This document shows positions 43,014 through 51,232 of a stretch of DNA of 64,000 nt, piece by piece. A program made the position numbers and the translations under genes. Within the stretch, counting starts at the first letter, position 1. Every line of letters starts with the position of its first letter. The notes beneath the pieces were generated by a model that worked only from the letters and a program-made list of their open reading frames with translations, searched no databases and was not told where the DNA came from. The stretch comes from JAKVAV01 sp047632755 (lineage in GTDB: Bacteria > Bacteroidota > Bacteroidia > Flavobacteriales_D > Cryomorphaceae), in assembly GCA_047632755.1 (NCBI GenBank), contig JBLIDT010000012.1, positions 14,697-78,696 on the forward strand, written 5' to 3'.

Positions 43014-44915
43014 CTATTCTTCATATATCACCTGAAAACCAACATTGACTGATGCAGGTTCGTATGTATTCAAAGGTGTTGTGCTCATATCATCTTCAAA
43101 GATGTCTACTTGTATATTTCCGGTAAATGGAGATTCAAATAGCGCCGTAGCTTCTAGCAAGGTCGTTGTGCCATCTTCAATCTGCTGAATAACATCAAAG
43201 AATGTTTCACCAGCAGGAATCGTAGCTATCATATACTCACCTGATGCAAGATATCCGCGTATTTCAATATCCACGCTGCAAGCCCCCCAAAAGTCTAACG
43301 TATCTTCACTACTACCAAAATTGATCAATTGAATACCCAAAGTATAGTCAGTTGTCTCGCTACCATCAAGAAAAGCAGTGAAGTCTCCACAACCTTGCTG
43401 ACCATCAGGAGAAGGGACAAACTCTACCTCGTCGAACTGAAGCTCATTTGTTCCATCCGAATAGTTGAAATATTCGACTAGTGCAACACCATCGCACAAA
43501 GCTATTTGACCTAAGTCATATGTTGTTGCTGCATCAATGTCATATGAAAGCGTGAAAAGGTCTCCTTGTACTAGCTCGGTTAAGCTAGAAGGAACAAATT
43601 GCAAAACACCTCCACTCATGCAAGGGATCGAAACAGAATATTCTCCCATTTCATCAGTGACTAAGTATCCGTCAACTCCAGCATTGGGATCTTCATAAGC
43701 TAGAAATACATTTTCCATCGGATCCCCTTCGCAATCAACAATGGTTCCTGAGAGACTCACTATCCCAAAGTCGAGAGCTGAAATTTCAACCATAATTTCT
43801 CCCAAATCAGTATCTACAGAGTATGGGCCAACTTGTTCTGAGTAAAAAACAGCCTCACAATCATAAGCCAATACCTCCAATTCAAGAATTTCATCTGCAG
43901 GAACTATACCGCTGAAAAATCCTTCCGAATCGATCATAGAGCTAGCCGAAGATCCATTTGGACGAGTAAGCTTTACTCGAACATCCGAAAAGGGAAAATC
44001 CAATGGTTGAAACGACACTTCTCCCTCCAACGTTATAGTATTTACAGAGATATCACAGTTCCAGAAACTGAAATGACTTACCTGACCAACAAACGCGTCG
44101 CCACTTCGTGTGGCCACTCCTTCTTCTTGCCACACCCCCGCAGCCTCGTCAAAGTACCAAAGTGGAATACTCTCGGGTGCCGTGGAAGAGTGTGTCTCGG
44201 GCAATGGGATCGTAAGCGTTGCTTTTCTTCCACCTGCGAGTTGTAGTTTCTGCCCATTGACTGCCGTGAGTTCCACACCAACCATACCGTAAGTGATCAT
44301 CCCAACGGCTTCACCGTCATCGTCTACTGCCGCAAGTGATCCGGGCATGTATGACATAAGACGAGTATCGGAAGGATCGAGGTAAGTCGAAGCGACCAAT
44401 ACTTCTCCTGAATAAGGCTGACCAGCGCTTGTGACTAATTCCCCTGCCGGAAAAGCAACTGTTGCGCCTCCAGGTATATTGATTACACCTCCCGAAGAGG
44501 TAGAGAAAAAGCCATTGACTACTTTCTGAATCATGGCGATATCGACGTAGTTGGTTTGACTCGTTCTCGGCTTAAGAGCCCGATACTGATCAAACATGCC
44601 GTTGTACTCCACTTTGATGAGAGCATAGCTATCATCAACAGCGGCATCTTCAAGTTGGTAAAATCCTTGCGCATTGGTAAAGGCTACTGAACCGCCAGCA
44701 CTAACGGATGCACCTGCTATTGGGGAACCTTGTTGATTGCTTATTCTACCTCTAAAATCTGCGCCAACCGTCTGACCTGATGTATGAGAATTTTCCACGA
44801 TCCCAACGGGGTTACCCGAGGCGGAAATGTTGTCCATTTCGTCTTTGTCATCGTCACACGAGAAAAAGACTAGAGCAGCTAGGAAGTAAATAGTCGATAG
44901 TTTCTTTGATTTCAT
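43014..44915 (-). CDS. Large lipoprotein with carboxypeptidase-regulatory-like domains
   Basis: A 633-residue protein with a lipoprotein signal (lipobox FFSC, Cys20) followed by Asp-rich residues (DDDKDEMD); acidic residues right after the Cys resemble the Bacteroidota lipoprotein export signal for surface exposure. Residues about 54-130 form a CarboxypepD-reg-like beta fold (GSPIAGASVSAGG, FTNAQGFYQLED). More beta-sandwich segments follow (about 295-380 and 385-470), with a Ser/Gly/Thr-rich C-terminal part. No catalytic motif is seen. It is a single gene between a terminator and the glycan operon. A surface or periplasmic binding or structural role is likely but unproven. Confidence 0.8.
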   Translation of the reverse strand: MKSKKLSTIYFLAALVFFSCDDDKDEMDNISASGNPVGIVENSHTSGQTVGADFRGRISNQQGSPIAGASVSAGGSVAFTNAQGFYQLEDAAVDDSYALIKVEYNGMFDQYRALKPRTSQTNYVDIAMIQKVVNGFFSTSSGGVINIPGGATVAFPAGELVTSAGQPYSGEVLVASTYLDPSDTRLMSYMPGSLAAVDDDGEAVGMITYGMVGVELTAVNGQKLQLAGGRKATLTIPLPETHSSTAPESIPLWYFDEAAGVWQEEGVATRSGDAFVGQVSHFSFWNCDISVNTITLEGEVSFQPLDFPFSDVRVKLTRPNGSSASSMIDSEGFFSGIVPADEILELEVLAYDCEAVFYSEQVGPYSVDTDLGEIMVEISALDFGIVSLSGTIVDCEGDPMENVFLAYEDPNAGVDGYLVTDEMGEYSVSIPCMSGGVLQFVPSSLTELVQGDLFTLSYDIDAATTYDLGQIALCDGVALVEYFNYSDGTNELQFDEVEFVPSPDGQQGCGDFTAFLDGSETTDYTLGIQLINFGSSEDTLDFWGACSVDIEIRGYLASGEYMIATIPAGETFFDVIQQIEDGTTTLLEATALFESPFTGNIQVDIFEDDMSTTPLNTYEPASVNVGFQVIYEE

Positions 44916-45067
44916 AATGGTTATAATTGATTAGATAAGGTGATCTATAGACGGTATCACTCAGAAAAAGTTGTACTCAATTACCACAGACGTGCGCGGG
45001 ATATTGATGGGCAAATTATGTGGTGTTCGATTAAGCCACACCACCGTTTCAATCTTAGGGTAAAAAC

Positions 45068-45075
45068 TATCTTTG
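45068..45075 (+). promoter_or_regulatory. -7 element directly before the glycan operon
   Basis: TATCTTTG is a full TAnnTTTG match ending 6 nt before the ATG at 45082. Upstream there is TTC rather than TTG at 45048-45050 (17-nt spacer). It is the likely promoter of the glycan export operon, and would give a leaderless or almost leaderless mRNA. Confidence 0.45.
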
Positions 45076-45081
45076 CCCCGA

Positions 45082-45924
45082 ATGGAAAGAAGAGTTTATA
45101 CGCCCCACTCCAACATCCGCAAGCCATGGGTGATGGTGCGCGAAATGGCTCGCGATATCAGAAAAGGAAATGACCTTGCTAAGCGACTAACCATCAGAGA
45201 TATCAAAGCACTTTATCGCCAGAGTTTTCTAGGCATTTTATGGGCCTTCATTTTGCCTTTGGCAAATACGCTGGTTTGGGTTTTCCTGAACAACAGCGGC
45301 ATCGTTTCAATGGGCGAAACAGACATTCCCTACCCCATCTACGTTTTTTCAGGAACCATGATTTGGGCCATTTTCATGGAAAGCATGCAAGCACCCATTG
45401 AAAAGACTACCCAAAACAAAAGCATTCTTGCCAAGGTGAATTTTCCGCGGGAAGCATTGATCGTTGCAGGTATCTATCAAGGTCTTTTCAATGCAGGAGT
45501 AAAGGCAATCATCCTCATAGTCGCACTGGCTATCATGGGTTATTTCAGTGGATGGACGCTCTTGCTATTTCCGATAGGAGTGATTTCTTTGGTTCTTGCG
45601 GGAACCGCTATTGGTCTTGTGCTTACTCCATTGGGAATGCTCTACACCGACATCAGCAAAGCCATACCTCTCGTGATGCAATTCTTAATGTATACGACTC
45701 CTGTTGTTTATGCCATTCCAAAAGAAGGTCTCTCTTCACAGATTGTCCGCCTCAACCCTATCACCCCGCTTATTATGACTACCAGAGATTGGTTGACGGG
45801 AATGCAGCCCGAATTCTTAAACGGTTTCCTCTGGATGAATTTGATCGTCGTGATTTTATTGGCAATAATGCTGGTAGCATATCGATTGGCTATGCCGATC
45901 TTGATCGAACGAATGAACGCTTAG
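45082..45924 (+). CDS. ABC-2 type polysaccharide export permease (Wzm-like)
   Basis: I start at the ATG at 45082 (280 residues) and reject the in-frame TTG at 45073 because it lies inside the -7 element. The protein has the Wzm/TagG family layout: an N-terminal amphipathic segment (VMVREMARDI, LAKRLTIRDIKALYRQSFLG), then about six membrane helices, with the conserved FSGTMIWAIFMESMQ and LTPLGMLYTDISKAIPL segments. With the ATPase encoded next it should export a lipid-linked glycan (O-antigen or capsule) across the inner membrane. It is first in an operon that also encodes nonulosonate-type enzymes. Confidence 0.92.
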   Translation: MERRVYTPHSNIRKPWVMVREMARDIRKGNDLAKRLTIRDIKALYRQSFLGILWAFILPLANTLVWVFLNNSGIVSMGETDIPYPIYVFSGTMIWAIFMESMQAPIEKTTQNKSILAKVNFPREALIVAGIYQGLFNAGVKAIILIVALAIMGYFSGWTLLLFPIGVISLVLAGTAIGLVLTPLGMLYTDISKAIPLVMQFLMYTTPVVYAIPKEGLSSQIVRLNPITPLIMTTRDWLTGMQPEFLNGFLWMNLIVVILLAIMLVAYRLAMPILIERMNA

Positions 45925-45925
45925 T

Positions 45926-47203
45926 ATGTCAAAGGAAGTTCTGGTAAGAGTTGAGAATGTTTCCAAGAAGTTTTGCCGCGATCTCAAGACCAGCTTATGG
46001 TATGGTGTGAAGGATCTTACTGGAGAATTACTTGGCGGCCGCCAAGGACAATCAGAGCTAAGGCCGAAAGAGTTTTGGGCCGTAAAAGATGTCAGCTTCG
46101 AATTGCGAAGGGGAGAATGTCTCGGGTTGATTGGTCGCAACGGTGCTGGAAAAAGTACGCTTTTAAAAATGCTCAACGGCTTGATCAAACCCGACACGGG
46201 AAAGATCACTATGGATGGCCGCGTGGGAGCGCTCATCGAACTTGGTTCTGGCTTCAACCCCATCCTTACTGGAAGGGAAAACATTTACAACAACGGATCG
46301 GTCTTGGGCATCTCCAAAAAGGAGATCGACAAAGTGATCGACGAGATCATCGCGTTCTCTGAAATTGAGAAGTTCATCGATTCCCCTGTAGCATATTACA
46401 GTTCAGGAATGAAGGTGAGACTAGGCTTCTCGGTGGCGGTTCACATGAAGCCCGATGTACTGATTTTGGACGAAGTGCTGGCGGTCGGCGATTCGGGATT
46501 CAAGATCAAGTCCTTCAATAAGATCAACGAGATGATGAAGAATGCCGCGGTCATATTCGTGAGTCATTCCATGCCCAATGTGGCGATCATCTCCAATAAA
46601 ATATTGCTGATGGAATATGGCCAGATGGAGTTTCATGGCGAAGATGTTTCCACAGGAATCGATAAGTACTTCGATCATTTCGGAGGGAATGACCCCAAAG
46701 TAGAGTTTGATGAATTCGCCCAAGTTGAAGAAGTAACAGTAGCCTCATCTGAGAAATACCTCAACTTGGAGGGAATGCCTGCAGTTGATTACCAAGACGA
46801 CCTGAAAGTAGGGATTCGCGTGAAAGTGGATCCATCAATCGATTGGTTTCACGTCAAAGTACAGCTTACCGATAAGGACTTAAAAATCGTGGGAATCTAT
46901 GACAGCTTCCAGTTTCAGGAACCCATTCAAAACGACAAAGAGATTCACGATTTACTGGCCGTCATTCCAAACTGTATTTTCATCAACGGCGAGTATAGCG
47001 TGACGATATTCATACAGCAGCGAGATATGATTCTCAAAAAGTGGAATCTCCTCGGTCTTTATCGCTACTGGACTAAATTCAGGGTGAAGGCGAGTGATGC
47101 ACTGGGGTATGTTCCAGCGGTAGTTTACCTTCCGGGAAGAATAGAGTCTTCCAAGGAATTAGCTGATGGGAAATCGGAAATTAAGAAGGAATCAAATTCA
47201 TGA
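45926..47203 (+). CDS. ABC exporter ATPase with carbohydrate-binding C-domain (Wzt-like)
   Basis: A 425-residue protein. The nucleotide-binding domain (about 1-250) has Walker A (GRNGAGKST), Q-loop region (IELGSGFNPILTGREN), signature (YYSSGMKVRLGFSVA), Walker B (VLILDEVLAVGD) and H-loop (VIFVSHS). The C-terminal part (about 265-400) is a beta-sandwich typical of Wzt proteins that read a modified glycan terminus, which often links chain-end modification to export. It starts 1 nt after the permease stop and overlaps the next gene (ATGA at 47200-47203). The first 55 residues include a Wzt-type insertion (SLWYGVKDLTGEL). Confidence 0.93.
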   Translation: MSKEVLVRVENVSKKFCRDLKTSLWYGVKDLTGELLGGRQGQSELRPKEFWAVKDVSFELRRGECLGLIGRNGAGKSTLLKMLNGLIKPDTGKITMDGRVGALIELGSGFNPILTGRENIYNNGSVLGISKKEIDKVIDEIIAFSEIEKFIDSPVAYYSSGMKVRLGFSVAVHMKPDVLILDEVLAVGDSGFKIKSFNKINEMMKNAAVIFVSHSMPNVAIISNKILLMEYGQMEFHGEDVSTGIDKYFDHFGGNDPKVEFDEFAQVEEVTVASSEKYLNLEGMPAVDYQDDLKVGIRVKVDPSIDWFHVKVQLTDKDLKIVGIYDSFQFQEPIQNDKEIHDLLAVIPNCIFINGEYSVTIFIQQRDMILKKWNLLGLYRYWTKFRVKASDALGYVPAVVYLPGRIESSKELADGKSEIKKESNS

Positions 47204-48243
47204 ACGAAACATACTTAATCGGAGAAATTGGTCAAAACCACAACGGCTCCGTGGACATTGCCAAACTCATTGTCGATGCAGCTTCACGGGAAGTTGAGGA
47301 GCAACTCTTCGGGCTTACGCTGAAAGGAATGGACGCGGTGAAGCTTACCAAGCGAGACCTGAAGTATGAATTGAGCGATTCTCAAATGAGGAGGCCTTAC
47401 GATACGCCCAACTCTTTTGGCAACACCTACGGTGCACACCGAGAAGTTCTCGAACTCTCTGACCAGGAGCACCTAGAAGTTTACAAATACGCTAAGGCAT
47501 TGGGTCTTGATTTCGTTGAAACGCTTTGCGCTCCGTCATGCACGAGCTTACTTAAACACTTTTCGCCCGACTACCTCAAAGTAGCTTCACGCGACTTGAC
47601 AAACCTTCCTCTGCTGGAAGTATTGGCAGAGACTAAACTGCCGATCATCATTTCCACGGGAATGGCAGGAGAGAAAGAGCTCGATCAAGCACTGGAAGTA
47701 ATCTCCAAACAACACGATCAGATTTCCATTTTGCATTGTGTATCCGAGTACCCGACTCATCCACAAAATGTAAACTTGAAGACGATTACCTACCTCCTGA
47801 AGAAATATCCGAAATACGGAGTTGGCTACAGTGACCACACGGTAGGAATCTCCGTACCAGTCGCTGCTGTTGCAATGGGGGCCACAATTATTGAGAAGCA
47901 CATTACCCTCGACCGCCGCATGAAAGGAACGGATCAACGCGGTTCTCTTGGTCCCGATGGACTCAATAGAATGGTTAGAGACATTCGCCTTTTGGAAATG
48001 GAGCTGGGTGAAGAGAAGATCTTCATCGCTGACGGTGTCCAAGTAGCGAAAGAAAAACTGGAACGGTCGGTAGCGACGAATCGAAATCTCTCAGCAGGAG
48101 AGACGATTACGGCTCAGGACATTCATCTTCTCAGCCCAGGTGATGGCTTTAAATGGAGTGAGAAAAGCAGCGTCATTGGCCGAAGAGCCACCACCGAAAT
48201 TCCTGCAAACGAAGTGATTTATCCCAAAGACTTGCAATCATGA
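47200..48243 (+). CDS. NeuB-family sialic-acid-like (nonulosonate) synthase
   Basis: A 347-residue PEP-dependent aldolase: TIM barrel (about 1-270) plus C-terminal SAF (antifreeze-like) domain (about 285-347). Family motifs are present: IGEIGQNHNG, GMDAVKLTKRD with the PEP-contact Lys, YLKVASRDLTNLPLL, IISTGMA, ILHCVSEYPT, VGYSDHTVG, and ATIIEKHITLDRRMKGTDQR. Such enzymes condense PEP with a 6-carbon amino sugar to give NeuAc, legionaminic or pseudaminic acid. Which sugar cannot be read from sequence. No precursor epimerase (NeuC-like) or dehydratase gene is in this operon, so the precursor must come from elsewhere. ATGA overlaps join it to both neighbours. Confidence 0.92.
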   Translation: MNETYLIGEIGQNHNGSVDIAKLIVDAASREVEEQLFGLTLKGMDAVKLTKRDLKYELSDSQMRRPYDTPNSFGNTYGAHREVLELSDQEHLEVYKYAKALGLDFVETLCAPSCTSLLKHFSPDYLKVASRDLTNLPLLEVLAETKLPIIISTGMAGEKELDQALEVISKQHDQISILHCVSEYPTHPQNVNLKTITYLLKKYPKYGVGYSDHTVGISVPVAAVAMGATIIEKHITLDRRMKGTDQRGSLGPDGLNRMVRDIRLLEMELGEEKIFIADGVQVAKEKLERSVATNRNLSAGETITAQDIHLLSPGDGFKWSEKSSVIGRRATTEIPANEVIYPKDLQS

Positions 48244-48983
48244 AATTGAGAACTCTGGCTTCCGACAAGGAAAAAAACAACCGAGAACATCAACAGGAAC
48301 TCTACTTGAATTCACCCATTCCCGCTGCGGAAAAGGTATCTCAGGTAGGACTTTATCAGCGTAGACAAGAACTGTCAAAGGTTCTTTTCATGAACGAGAT
48401 TTACCAGAAGATTGTCGGGACTCATGGTGTAATCATGGAATTTGGAACGCGTTGGGGACAGAACCTTGCCACATTGAGTAATATGCGCGGCATCTACGAG
48501 CCCTTCAATTACAACCGCCGAATAATAGGGTTCGACACTTTCGAAGGTTTTATTGGAGGCCACGAAAAGGACGGAAACGACGAATCTATCGAGAAGGGCG
48601 CTTTTGGGGTAACCGAAAACTACGCCGACTACCTCAAAGAAGTGCTCGATTGCAACCAGAACGAAAGTCCACTCAACCACATCGATAAAATTGAGGTTTG
48701 CAAAGGTGACGCCCCGCGAGAGTTGGGCGCTTACTTGAAAAGAAATCCGCAAACCATCATCGCTTTCGCCTATTTTGATTTTGACCTTTATGCGCCGACT
48801 TTGGAATGTCTGAAACTCATTAAGCCACATTTGGTAAAAGGTTCGGTGATCGGGTTCGATGAATTGAACGATCCAGGTTTCCCAGGAGAAACCGCCGCAC
48901 TCCACGAAGCTTTTGGCTTAAACAATGTTCGTTTAGAGCGAAATCGCTTTTCAGCCATGCAGTCTTATTTTGTCTTTGAATAA
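48240..48983 (+). CDS. TylF/MycF-like SAM-dependent methyltransferase
   Basis: A 247-residue protein with a class I Rossmann-like methyltransferase core. The SAM-binding segment is VIMEFGTRWGQNLATLSNM; then RRIIGFDTFEGFIGG, the acidic AYFDFDLYAPTLEC and VIGFDELNDPGFPGE, the order seen in TylF/MycF sugar O-methyltransferases. Position suggests methylation of a glycan residue, perhaps the chain end read by Wzt; this is inference. It overlaps neuB (ATGA) and the next gene by one base (TAATG). Confidence 0.75.
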   Translation: MKLRTLASDKEKNNREHQQELYLNSPIPAAEKVSQVGLYQRRQELSKVLFMNEIYQKIVGTHGVIMEFGTRWGQNLATLSNMRGIYEPFNYNRRIIGFDTFEGFIGGHEKDGNDESIEKGAFGVTENYADYLKEVLDCNQNESPLNHIDKIEVCKGDAPRELGAYLKRNPQTIIAFAYFDFDLYAPTLECLKLIKPHLVKGSVIGFDELNDPGFPGETAALHEAFGLNNVRLERNRFSAMQSYFVFE

Positions 48984-49513
48984 TGTCCGAGAGCAAAGAG
49001 TGTAAATACAAATTGGTACTGACCGACATCGATGGTGTGTGGACCGACGGCGGCATGTACTACGACCAAACGGGCAACGAATTCAAGAAGTTCAACACTT
49101 ACGATAGTGCGGGAGTGCTCTGGTGCAAAATGGCTGGAATCAAAGTGGGAATCCTTACGGGAGAAGTCACCGATATGGTCAAACGCAGAGCGGACAAACT
49201 CAAAGTCGACTACCTTTTTCAAGGAACAAAAAACAAGCTAGAGATCGTCAAAGAGCTCTGTTCTGAAAACGGAATCAGCCTCGAACAGGTCGCCTACTTG
49301 GGTGATGACCTAAACGACATGCAAGTGCTCGAAGCAGTCGGATTGTCAGCGTGTCCATCTTCCGCTCCGAAATACGTTCAAAAAATCGTCGACAAGGTTC
49401 TAATCAAAAAAGGCGGCGAGGGTGCTTTCCGCGAATTTGTGGAAGAACACATCCTTGCCGAAAGGCTCGAAGAACTGGTGGCACAAGTAGCCGGCAAAAA
49501 ACAGAACCAATGA
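48983..49513 (+). CDS. KdsC/YrbI-like HAD phosphatase
   Basis: A 176-residue cap-less HAD-superfamily enzyme (subfamily IIIC). Motif I is LTDIDGVWTDGGMYY (nucleophile Asp15, acid/base Asp17), motif II GILTGE, motif III Lys in QGTKNKLEIV, and motif IV AYLGDDLNDMQVL. KdsC dephosphorylates KDO-8-phosphate. Homologues in nonulosonate operons are thought to dephosphorylate the 9-phosphate made when NeuB-like enzymes use a phosphorylated substrate, and they are often fused to a CMP-transferase; here they are separate. It overlaps the next gene by ATGA. Confidence 0.88.
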   Translation: MSESKECKYKLVLTDIDGVWTDGGMYYDQTGNEFKKFNTYDSAGVLWCKMAGIKVGILTGEVTDMVKRRADKLKVDYLFQGTKNKLEIVKELCSENGISLEQVAYLGDDLNDMQVLEAVGLSACPSSAPKYVQKIVDKVLIKKGGEGAFREFVEEHILAERLEELVAQVAGKKQNQ

Positions 49514-51177
49514 AAATAATCGCAGAGAGTGCCTATAACCATATGGGCAAATTGGATCAAGTTCTTGGCCTCCTGAAGGCTGCCAAAGAATCGGGAGCTG
49601 ATTACTTCACGGTTCAAATCATGGATCCGATTTCCTTTTCGGATGTGAACTATTCCAAGCACCAGCTCTACATCGACCACAATATTTCTTTTGATGATTG
49701 GGCAAAGGTGATCACCACAGGAGACGAAATCGGATTGCAAGTTATTCCTTGCCCCCTCGACGAAAAGTCGCTGGCCTTCGTTTTCTCTCACGACATCGAC
49801 CTCATCAAAGTCCACGCTACAGATCTCACCAACCCTCCTTTTCTCAATAAGATCAAAGATCGACCACAGACTAAGGTCATTTTAGAGACGCAGGCGGCGA
49901 CAAATTTTGAGATTCGCTATGCCCTCTCGATCATAGGCGATCAGGTAGAGGCTCTGCTCACGGGTTACAGCAATTACCCGACTGAGTTGGAGGATTTGAA
50001 CCTCGACTCTCTCGACTCTTTGAAGAGCGAATACGGCTATCCCGTTGGTTTGGCTGACCACTCTCCCACCGTTACCGAGATTCCGCTTATGGCTTTGGCC
50101 AAAGGCTGTGCCTATCTAGAAAAGCACATCACCATTACGCGTAACAACCGCAATTTCGATTGGCAGGTATCGATCTATCCCGAAGAATTTCGAATCCTTG
50201 TGGAGAAAATGAAGCTCTTCACTAAAGCCCTTGGCAATGGGGTGAAGCACCCCGTAGAGAATGAACGACCTCACCGCGATATCCTATACAAAAAGGTATT
50301 GCCCGACGGCAGCATCAAACGCGCTGACAATGCGCCGAGCTTTATCGCACATACCATCAATGGATTCTCAATGGATCGGGTTTCCATTGCCATCATCGCA
50401 AGATTGAAATCCCAACGCTTACCCAAAAAGGTGCTTGCACCGCTGGGCGAAGAGAAGCTGATCGAAGCGCTCTACAACAATATTTCAAAAGCGCACCGAC
50501 CCAATGACATTCGTCTGGCCACCTCAACCCTGGCTGCCGACGATGAATTGGCCAATCACTGCGCGGAATTAAATATCCCCGTTTTCCGTGGTCACGCCGA
50601 TTCGGTTATTGACCGCATGCTAGACTTGGCTTGGGAATCACGATCGGGAATCATTTTACGGGTCACTGGCGACAATCCGTTTACCAGTCCTGAGCTGACC
50701 GATGCCATCATCGAATTGGTTAGAAATCAAGAGGTCGATTACGCTCGCGTCAACAATGTTCCTTTCGGGATGTCGGCCGAAGCTTTTTCTACGAAATACC
50801 TCTGGGATCTCTACCTCCGCATGGAAAACCCAATGGTTTCAGAGTACCTGACGTGGTTCGTTCTTCTGGATGAAACTTGCCGCAAGGGTTGCATTGATTT
50901 GGAGTGGCAAGGAAAAGACCTCAGTCTAAAAAATCTTTCGGTAGACTACCCTCAAGACTTAGAAGGATGTCAAAAAGTACTAGAGTGTGCAGGCAAGACG
51001 AAAGTCTCTGATGTCACTCTAGAAGAAGCTCTCCGATATTCTGATTCTCTCTTGAACGACAAAGAAGATGCGCACATGAAATTGCCAGGTGGCACCACAA
51101 TGCTCATCTCAGAATACTTAGAGCGCTGGAAAAAGGCGGACTATCGTGTGAGGAAAACTTATGCTTTAGTCAATTGA
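49510..51177 (+). CDS. Fusion of a divergent NeuB-like barrel with an SpsF-like cytidylyltransferase
   Basis: I start at the ATG at 49510, overlapping the HAD stop, and not at an upstream in-frame codon; this gives 555 residues. Residues about 1-265 are NeuB/SpsE-like (IAESAYNHMGKLDQ, LIKVHATDLTNPPFL, LTGYSNYP, VGLADHSP, YLEKHITITRN), but the usual K-F-Q strand reads YFTVQ, so the PEP-contact Lys appears lost, and there is no full SAF domain. Residues about 293-530 are SpsF/CMP-KDO synthetase-like (SIAIIARLKSQRLPKKVLAP, VFRGHADSVIDRMLDLA, LRVTGDNPFTSPELT). It may synthesise and CMP-activate a sugar acid, or the barrel may be a binding module. Confidence 0.87.
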   Translation: MKIIAESAYNHMGKLDQVLGLLKAAKESGADYFTVQIMDPISFSDVNYSKHQLYIDHNISFDDWAKVITTGDEIGLQVIPCPLDEKSLAFVFSHDIDLIKVHATDLTNPPFLNKIKDRPQTKVILETQAATNFEIRYALSIIGDQVEALLTGYSNYPTELEDLNLDSLDSLKSEYGYPVGLADHSPTVTEIPLMALAKGCAYLEKHITITRNNRNFDWQVSIYPEEFRILVEKMKLFTKALGNGVKHPVENERPHRDILYKKVLPDGSIKRADNAPSFIAHTINGFSMDRVSIAIIARLKSQRLPKKVLAPLGEEKLIEALYNNISKAHRPNDIRLATSTLAADDELANHCAELNIPVFRGHADSVIDRMLDLAWESRSGIILRVTGDNPFTSPELTDAIIELVRNQEVDYARVNNVPFGMSAEAFSTKYLWDLYLRMENPMVSEYLTWFVLLDETCRKGCIDLEWQGKDLSLKNLSVDYPQDLEGCQKVLECAGKTKVSDVTLEEALRYSDSLLNDKEDAHMKLPGGTTMLISEYLERWKKADYRVRKTYALVN

Positions 51178-51178
51178 G

Positions 51179-51232
51179 AATTCTTAATTGTATCATTCAT
51201 TTTCTGCATTCTTAATTCTTAATTCTTAATTG
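51179..51232 (+). repeat. Heptanucleotide tandem repeat and flanking 12-bp direct repeat
   Basis: ATTCTTA is repeated three times plus a partial copy at 51208-51231. The last copy ends in the TTG that appears to start the next gene. AATTCTTAATTG occurs at both 51179-51190 and 51221-51232. The repeat fills most of the only real gap in this otherwise overlapping operon. Confidence 0.85.

Noticed and set aside
44007..44292. Short open frames inside the 43014-44915 lipoprotein gene
   Set aside because: They lie in other frames of a well-supported gene with a lipoprotein signal and domains.
49351..49509. Upstream extension of the NeuB-like/SpsF fusion protein
   Set aside because: It would overlap 160 nt of the HAD gene and adds a basic, non-homologous leader; the ATG at 49510 fits the family start and the ATGA pattern of the operon.
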